A stretch of 36,008 bases of DNA from Acidobacteriota bacterium (GTDB taxonomy: Bacteria > Acidobacteriota > Terriglobia > UBA7540): contig CADDZC010000040.1 in NCBI GenBank assembly GCA_902812365.1, forward strand, positions 1-36,008, written 5' to 3'. Below the pieces are notes generated by a model that saw nothing but the letters and a program-made list of their open reading frames with translations, made no database searches and had not been told where the DNA came from. Of the stretch, positions 31,439 to 36,008 are shown piece after piece. The first letter of the stretch is position 1, and the number at the start of each line of letters is the position of its first letter. Both the position numbers and the translations under genes were made by a program.

Positions 31439-32302
31439 ATGCCAATTCAACGCATCGGAATCACGTCCAAGCCGAAGAAGGTGGAAATCCGCGAAATCGT
31501 TCCGCCGCTCATCGAGTGGCTGCGCGCGCGCCAGATTGAAGTGCTGATCGACAAGGAGACCGGGGCGACCATCGATAGCACGGAGCACTGCCTGACACGC
31601 AACGAACTTCCCTGCCACGTCGATCTGGTGGTGGTGCTGGGGGGGGACGGCACGCTGCTGGCGACGGCGCGAGCCCTCAATCGCAAGCCCGTCCCCATCC
31701 TGGCCGTCAACCTGGGCGGACTCGGGTTCCTGACGGTTCTGACCCTCGACGAGCTCTATCCGACGCTCGAGGCGGTGCTGGCCGGCCAGTACCGCAGCGA
31801 GCGCCGCGTGCAGCTCGACGCCGAAGTGGTGCGCTCGCACGAGGTGCTCTCCACGTTTTTGGCCCTGAATGACGTGGTGCTCAACAAAGGAGCCATCGCC
31901 CGCGTGCTCGATTTTGACGCCTGGGTGGACGGCCAGTTCGTTTCCACTTACAAGGCCGACGGGTTGATCGTTTCAACGCCCACCGGCTCCACCGCCTACT
32001 CTCTGGCCGCGGGCGGTCCGGTGATTGCCCCGACCGTCAGCGCCTTCATCATCACCCCCATCTGCGCCCACACCCTCACCAACCGCCCCATCGTGCTGCC
32101 GGATTCGGTCACCATCGAAGTCGCGGTGAAGAGCCAGCGGGAGTCTGTCTACCTGACGGTGGACGGCCAGGTGGGCATTGCCGTGCGCAGCGACGACCGG
32201 GTGCGCCTCCGCAAGGCGGCTTCCTACGTCGAGATCGTACAGCCGATGCACACGAGCTATTTCGAGATCTTGCGGCAGAAGCTGAAATGGGGAGAGCGGT
32301 AA
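31439..32302 (+). CDS. nadK: NAD kinase
   Basis: 287 residues. It phosphorylates NAD to NADP with ATP or polyphosphate. The GGDGTLL motif is at 68-74, with the catalytic Asp at 70, followed by NLGGLGFLT, ALNDVVL, and the second site TPTGSTAYSLAAGGP. All the expected motifs of the bacterial enzyme are present. It is second in the tlyA-nadK pair, and converges with lysA, 7 bp between the stop codons. Confidence 0.95.
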   Translation: MPIQRIGITSKPKKVEIREIVPPLIEWLRARQIEVLIDKETGATIDSTEHCLTRNELPCHVDLVVVLGGDGTLLATARALNRKPVPILAVNLGGLGFLTVLTLDELYPTLEAVLAGQYRSERRVQLDAEVVRSHEVLSTFLALNDVVLNKGAIARVLDFDAWVDGQFVSTYKADGLIVSTPTGSTAYSLAAGGPVIAPTVSAFIITPICAHTLTNRPIVLPDSVTIEVAVKSQRESVYLTVDGQVGIAVRSDDRVRLRKAASYVEIVQPMHTSYFEILRQKLKWGER

Positions 32303-32309
32303 GCGGGGC

Positions 32310-33578
32310 TCAGCGGGGGGCGTCGCCGCCGATCTGGTCCCCTTCGGTGGCCAGCAGGTCCTCGACGGTTTCGCGGCGGCGGATCGGCCGCGCGGTTCGG
32401 CCGTCCACCAGAACCTCAGCCGGGCGCGGGCGGCTGTTATAGTTGGAGGCGAGCGAGTACCCGTAGGCGCCGGCGGTGAGGATCGCGACGAGGTCGCCGC
32501 CGGCGAGTTCGGGCAGCTCGCGGTCCTGGGCCAGAAAGTCGGCGGTCTCGCAGATGGGTCCCACGACGTCGGCGCGGTGGGCCGGTCCCGCCCGCCGCCG
32601 CACCGGCACGACCTCGTGCTGCGACCCGTACAGCGCCGGCCGCAGCAGGTCGCTCATGCCGGCGTCCACGACAATAAAACGCTTGGCGGGATTGCGCTTG
32701 ACGTAGAGCACCCGAGCCAGCAGCACTCCCGCCTCCCCCACCAGGGCGCGGCCCGGCTCGACGATCAGCCGATAGCGGGAGCCTTCGAGCCGCCGCCGCA
32801 GATGAGCCGCCAGGCGCGCGAAGTCAAACGGCTCTTCGCGGCGGTAGCGGATGCCGTAACCGCCGCCGAGGTCGAGATAGTCGAGCTCGAGGCCTTCGGC
32901 CCGCAGGCGCCCCGCCAGTTCCAGCATCTCATCGAGGGCGCGAGCGAACGGGTCGACCTGAAGGATTTGCGAGCCGATGTGGCAGGCGAGGCCGCGCAGG
33001 CGGAGGAGGGGGGAAGCGGCGGCGCGGCGGTAGAGGGCCAGCGCCTCCTCCGGGGGGACGCCGAACTTGTGGATGGCGCGTCCGGTGGCGATGTAGGGAT
33101 GGGTGGCGGCCTCGACGTCGGGGTTGATGCGGAGGGAGATGCCGGCCAGCCGGTCGAGATGGCAGGCCCGAGCCTCGATCAGTCCGAGCTCCTCGGCCGA
33201 CTCGACGTTGAACATCAAAATGCCGGCGGCGAGCGCGGCGTCGATTTCGGCGGCGGTTTTGCCCACGCCGGAGAAGACGACTTGGCGGGGATCGGCTCCG
33301 ATGCGTTCGAGGCGGGCCAGTTCCCCCGCCGAGACGATGTCAAAGCCCGCGCCCGCGTCTCGCAGCAGCCGCAGGATGCGGAGGTTCGAGTTGGCCTTGA
33401 CGGAGTAGCAGATCAGGGCGGCCACGCCCTCGAGAGCGCCCTGCAGCCGGCGGAATTGGCCGAGAATGGCCGCCTGGCTGTAAACGTAGGTCGGCGTGCC
33501 GAAGCGCTCGGCGATCGAGGCCAGCGGCACCGCTTCGCAAAACCACTCGCCGGCCTGCTCGGAGAAGAAGGAATCCAT
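32310..33578 (-). CDS. lysA: Diaminopimelate decarboxylase
   Basis: 422 residues. It decarboxylates meso-diaminopimelate to L-lysine, the last step of lysine synthesis. PLP-bound Lys61 lies in CYSVKANSN; HIGSQI and GGGYGI (phosphate-binding glycines) follow, then EPGRALVGEAGVL and the C-terminal CETADFLAQDRELP and AGAYGYSLASNYNSRPRPAE with the substrate-binding Tyr. It is separated by only 11 bp from the upstream GAF-SpoIIE phosphatase gene on the same strand, so both are probably cotranscribed. Confidence 0.95.
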   Translation of the reverse strand: MDSFFSEQAGEWFCEAVPLASIAERFGTPTYVYSQAAILGQFRRLQGALEGVAALICYSVKANSNLRILRLLRDAGAGFDIVSAGELARLERIGADPRQVVFSGVGKTAAEIDAALAAGILMFNVESAEELGLIEARACHLDRLAGISLRINPDVEAATHPYIATGRAIHKFGVPPEEALALYRRAAASPLLRLRGLACHIGSQILQVDPFARALDEMLELAGRLRAEGLELDYLDLGGGYGIRYRREEPFDFARLAAHLRRRLEGSRYRLIVEPGRALVGEAGVLLARVLYVKRNPAKRFIVVDAGMSDLLRPALYGSQHEVVPVRRRAGPAHRADVVGPICETADFLAQDRELPELAGGDLVAILTAGAYGYSLASNYNSRPRPAEVLVDGRTARPIRRRETVEDLLATEGDQIGGDAPR

Positions 33579-33589
33579 ACTCGGCGGCT

Positions 33590-35344
33590 CTATTTCGCCC
33601 GGGCCAGCAACAGCGTCTGATCGTCGCGGCGGGGCAAGCCATGCTCGAAGCGCGCAATGGCGCTGAACCCTTTCTCAATGATCTCGGGAATGGGGCGGCG
33701 GGCGTTTTCGCGCAGAATCGCTTCCAGCCGCCGCGATCCGAACTCTTCCTGCTGGGGATTGGTGGCTTCGATGAGGCCGTCGGAGAAGAAGGCCAGCAAG
33801 TCCCCTTTTTCGAGCGTCAGGGAGGTTTCCTGATATTCGGTATGCTCCAGCAATCCGAGCGGCACGCCTTCGGCGGGAATCAGTTGCCCGTGGCCGCGGC
33901 GGACCAGAATCGGCAAAGGCATGCCGGCGTTGGCGAGGCGCAGAGTGCGCGTCTTGGGCTCCCAGATGGCATAGGTGAGGCTGATGAAGTGGCCTTCAAT
34001 CTTCCGTTCGAGCAGCATCCGGTTGAGCTTCTTGAGCATCTCCGTGGTGGAGAGCCTTTGGGGGGCGAGGCTGCGCAGGATGCCGCTGACCATGGCGCCG
34101 TAGAGGGCCGCCGGTGCCCCTTTGCCGCTCACGTCGGCGCTGACCAGCACGTGGCGATCTTTGCCGTAAGCGAGGAAGTCATACAGGTCGCCGCCGAGCT
34201 CGCGCGCCGGCTGGAAGCGGGCGTGGACTTCCAGGCCGGGAATGCGGGGCGAGAGCCCGGGCATGAGGTGGAGCTGGATTTCCCGCGCTCGTTCCAGGTC
34301 CCGCTCGAGGCGGGCTTCGCTCCGCACCACGCGCTCGTAGAGGCGCGCGTTTTCGATGGCAATGGCGATCTGGGGGGCGAGAGTCGAGAAAATGCGCACG
34401 TGCTCGTCGGAGAAGTAGGCGAGGCGCGGACTTTCGAGGTCCACCACGCCAATGACGCGGTCGCGGTAGATCAGGGGGACGGCCATTTCCGAGCGCGTCT
34501 CGGGATTGGTGGGGATGTAACGGGGATCGCGGCGCACATCGGGCACCACCACGGTCTGGCGCGACTCGGCGGCCGCGCCGACGATCCCCTGGCCGAAGGG
34601 GACGGTGGTCTTCTCGGGCATCCGCTCGTCCTGCTTGATGGAGATGACGCTGTTGAAGGTGCGGGCGCGCTCGTCGGCGAGGAGGATGCTGAAGCGGTGG
34701 TAATCAATCAGGCGCTTGGTCAAGGTGCCGATTTTGCGCAGCAGCTCGTTCAGCACCAGCACCGAGCTCACCTCGCGGCTGATTTCGTTGAGCAGTTGCA
34801 GCGTCCGCGCCTGGCGCAGGGTACGGCGATAGAGCCGGGCGTTCTCGATGGCGGTGGCGATGCGGCCGGCGAGCAGCTCGAGGAGGTTCTGATGCCGTTC
34901 GGTGAAAAAGTCGGGCCAGGGCGCTTCCAGGTCGATGACGCCGATCACGCGGTTCTTGGCGATCAGGGGGACGGCGAGCTCGGAGCGCATGGCCGGCAGG
35001 GACTGGATGTAGGCGGGATCGGATTGCACATCGTTCACCAGCACCGACTTGCGGGTGGCGGCGGCGCGGCCGACCAGCCCTTCGCCGACCTTGATCCGGA
35101 GGTGCCGGACGACGTCTTCGGGATGGCCGACGCTGAAGCGGATATAGAGCTCCTGGGTCTTTTCATTGAGGAGCAGGATGGCGAAGACCTCGTAGTCGAT
35201 GGCGCGCTTGACCAGCTCGGCGATGCGGGCCATCAACTCGTCGAGGTCCAGCGTGGAGTTGAGCCGTTCGCTGACCTCCAGCAGCAGCGTCAGAAGCTCG
35301 GTCAGCTCCAGGGGGCGGGCGGCGGTGTGGGTGGCGTCGGGCAT
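33590..35344 (-). CDS. GAF-GAF-SpoIIE (PP2C-like) protein phosphatase
   Basis: 584 residues. Two tandem GAF domains (about 30-165 and 195-335) bind small ligands or sense redox state. A short coiled linker (about 335-365) leads to a SpoIIE/RsbU-type PP2C domain with GGDLYDFL, SADVSGKG (metal-binding Asp) and FFSDGL with the later DDQTLL. Such enzymes dephosphorylate anti-sigma factor antagonists (STAS proteins) and switch stress responses; the target is not in the window. No transmembrane segment or signal peptide is seen, so the protein is cytosolic. It is probably cotranscribed with lysA. Confidence 0.92.
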   Translation of the reverse strand: MPDATHTAARPLELTELLTLLLEVSERLNSTLDLDELMARIAELVKRAIDYEVFAILLLNEKTQELYIRFSVGHPEDVVRHLRIKVGEGLVGRAAATRKSVLVNDVQSDPAYIQSLPAMRSELAVPLIAKNRVIGVIDLEAPWPDFFTERHQNLLELLAGRIATAIENARLYRRTLRQARTLQLLNEISREVSSVLVLNELLRKIGTLTKRLIDYHRFSILLADERARTFNSVISIKQDERMPEKTTVPFGQGIVGAAAESRQTVVVPDVRRDPRYIPTNPETRSEMAVPLIYRDRVIGVVDLESPRLAYFSDEHVRIFSTLAPQIAIAIENARLYERVVRSEARLERDLERAREIQLHLMPGLSPRIPGLEVHARFQPARELGGDLYDFLAYGKDRHVLVSADVSGKGAPAALYGAMVSGILRSLAPQRLSTTEMLKKLNRMLLERKIEGHFISLTYAIWEPKTRTLRLANAGMPLPILVRRGHGQLIPAEGVPLGLLEHTEYQETSLTLEKGDLLAFFSDGLIEATNPQQEEFGSRRLEAILRENARRPIPEIIEKGFSAIARFEHGLPRRDDQTLLLARAK

Positions 35345-35414
35345 AAATCAACGTCGGCGCTCTCTGGCAACTCCCGGGTTTTCGAGTCTCCCTTTGAATT
35401 GAAACTGCTAACGT

Positions 35415-35423
35415 ATTGTAGCA
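35415..35423 (-). promoter_or_regulatory. Extended -10 promoter of the phosphatase/lysA unit
   Basis: On the minus strand TGC followed by TACAAT (35423-35415) is an extended -10 (TGnTATAAT type, 5 of 6). No good -35 is seen, as is usual for extended -10 promoters. The start near 35408 gives a leader of about 64 bases before ATG 35344. Confidence 0.45.
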
Positions 35424-35475
35424 TACCGGCCTGCCCGGCCCGGGGCGCGGAGGGGCCCGTCCGGCGCGGCTTGCG

Positions 35476-35481
35476 TATAAT
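35476..35481 (+). promoter_or_regulatory. -10 box just before tsaB
   Basis: A perfect TATAAT lies 12 bases before the tsaB ATG. Transcription would begin about six bases before the start codon, so the mRNA would be almost leaderless, and in fact no ribosome binding site is seen. No clear -35 box is present. Confidence 0.45.
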
Positions 35482-35493
35482 GTCCGGGTCTCC

Positions 35494-36008
35494 ATGATCG
35501 TCCTCGCCTTTGACACGACGAGCGAGTACGGCGGCGTCGCCGTCTACCGCGACGGCGATGGGGTGGCTAGCGCCAGGAGCGCCGGTGCGGCCAACTATTC
35601 GGTGACGCTTTTTGAGATGGCGGATCGCGTGCTCGCCCAGGCCGGGCTCGCGCTGCGCGACGTGGAGCTATTCGCCGTTGCCAGCGGCCCCGGGTCGTTC
35701 ACCGGCACCCGTGTGGGCCTGGCGGCGGCCCAAGCCTGGGGTCGCGCCTTCGAGCGTCCGGTGCAGGGCGTTTCCGTGCTGGAGGCCATGGTGGAAGAAG
35801 CGCGGCCGGAGACGGAGATCGCCGTCTCGGTCATGGACGCGCGGCGCGGCGAGCTGTTCGCGCAGATTTTCCACGCCGCCGGACAGCCCCCGTCATGGAG
35901 CGCGGCCGGGGAGGGCGTCCTGGCGCGGCCGGCTGAGCTGGCGGCCTGGATTGAGGAGCGCGCCGCCCGGCGGCCGGTGACGGCCATCGCCCGCGAGCAG
36001 GACGCAGC
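35494..36008 (+). CDS. tsaB: tRNA threonylcarbamoyladenosine biosynthesis protein TsaB (partial)
   Basis: The frame opens at ATG 35494 and runs off the right edge after about 171 residues, so the C-terminus is missing. The start IVLAFDTTSEYGGVAVYRDG and the signature SGPGSFTGTRVGLAAAQAWG are those of TsaB (YeaZ), an inactive ASKHA-fold partner of TsaD needed for the t6A modification of tRNAs reading ANN codons. It works with TsaD, TsaE and TsaC, none in the window. Its divergent neighbour is the GAF-SpoIIE phosphatase gene, 149 bp away. Confidence 0.9.
   Translation, partial: MIVLAFDTTSEYGGVAVYRDGDGVASARSAGAANYSVTLFEMADRVLAQAGLALRDVELFAVASGPGSFTGTRVGLAAAQAWGRAFERPVQGVSVLEAMVEEARPETEIAVSVMDARRGELFAQIFHAAGQPPSWSAAGEGVLARPAELAAWIEERAARRPVTAIAREQDA

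Noticed and set aside
33641-35497. Rightward 618-residue open frame
   Set aside because: Exactly antisense to the GAF-GAF-SpoIIE phosphatase; it has no recognisable domain and arises from high GC at third positions.

Overview
The window is GC-rich (apart from one AT-rich island near 30.0-30.3 kb), gene-dense bacterial chromosome. It mixes housekeeping genes (aroC, def, fmt, rsmB, glgC, dgt, tlyA, nadK, lysA, tsaB) with families that are frequent in Acidobacteriota: an OmpR-type winged-helix/TolB-like regulator, a GAF-GAF-SpoIIE phosphatase, a P1 peptidase, an arylsulfotransferase remnant, a GH10 xylanase and B12-type radical SAM enzymes. An acidobacterium, perhaps of the Bryobacterales/Solibacter kind, is my inference; there is no rRNA or other phylogenetic marker to prove it. 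The length of about 36 kb and the 5' end at GATC would fit an environmental fosmid or cosmid insert, also an inference.

Layout. 0-3 kb: a secreted repeat protein running off the left edge, a zinc-motif-less ROK kinase and a winged-helix regulator, all leftward. 3-7.2 kb: a leftward cluster aroC-def-fmt-rsmB with a good promoter at 7277-7306. 7.6-10 kb: a PP2C phosphatase and a Cys/Met-metabolism PLP enzyme, rightward. 10-12.6 kb: divergent glgC and dgt. 12.6-15.5 kb: two radical SAM enzymes, the downstream one with a one-base frameshift in a G/C run. 15.9-18.3 kb: divergent acyl-CoA dehydrogenase and secreted GH10 xylanase. 18.3-21.2 kb: a decayed arylsulfotransferase joined in frame behind an RNase HI gene, then a coiled-coil zinc-ribbon protein and a small zinc-ribbon/DUF2007-like protein. 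21.2-25.8 kb: secreted M24 peptidase, a pilin-like membrane protein, a lipoprotein, a P1 peptidase and a second lipoprotein. 26-29.8 kb: aldo/keto reductase, SCP2-like protein, M23 endopeptidase and IPT/TIG protein. 29.8-30.6 kb: a large AT-rich, gene-free island with five degenerate repeats. 30.6-36 kb: tlyA-nadK rightward, a GAF-SpoIIE phosphatase-lysA pair leftward, and tsaB running off the right edge.

The cluster aroC-def-fmt-rsmB couples initiator-tRNA formylation and deformylation with rRNA modification and aromatic synthesis; tlyA and tsaB are further RNA-modification genes. Two phosphatases of the PP2C superfamily point to serine/threonine phospho-signalling.

The features most worth a second look are the helically phased repeat array at 30022-30244, the edge-truncated repeat protein at 1-416, the two interleaved inverted repeats at 7357-7387, the 20-bp perfect palindrome on a promoter at 25935-25954, the frameshifted radical SAM gene with its uncharacterised partner, and the RNase H/arylsulfotransferase junction.
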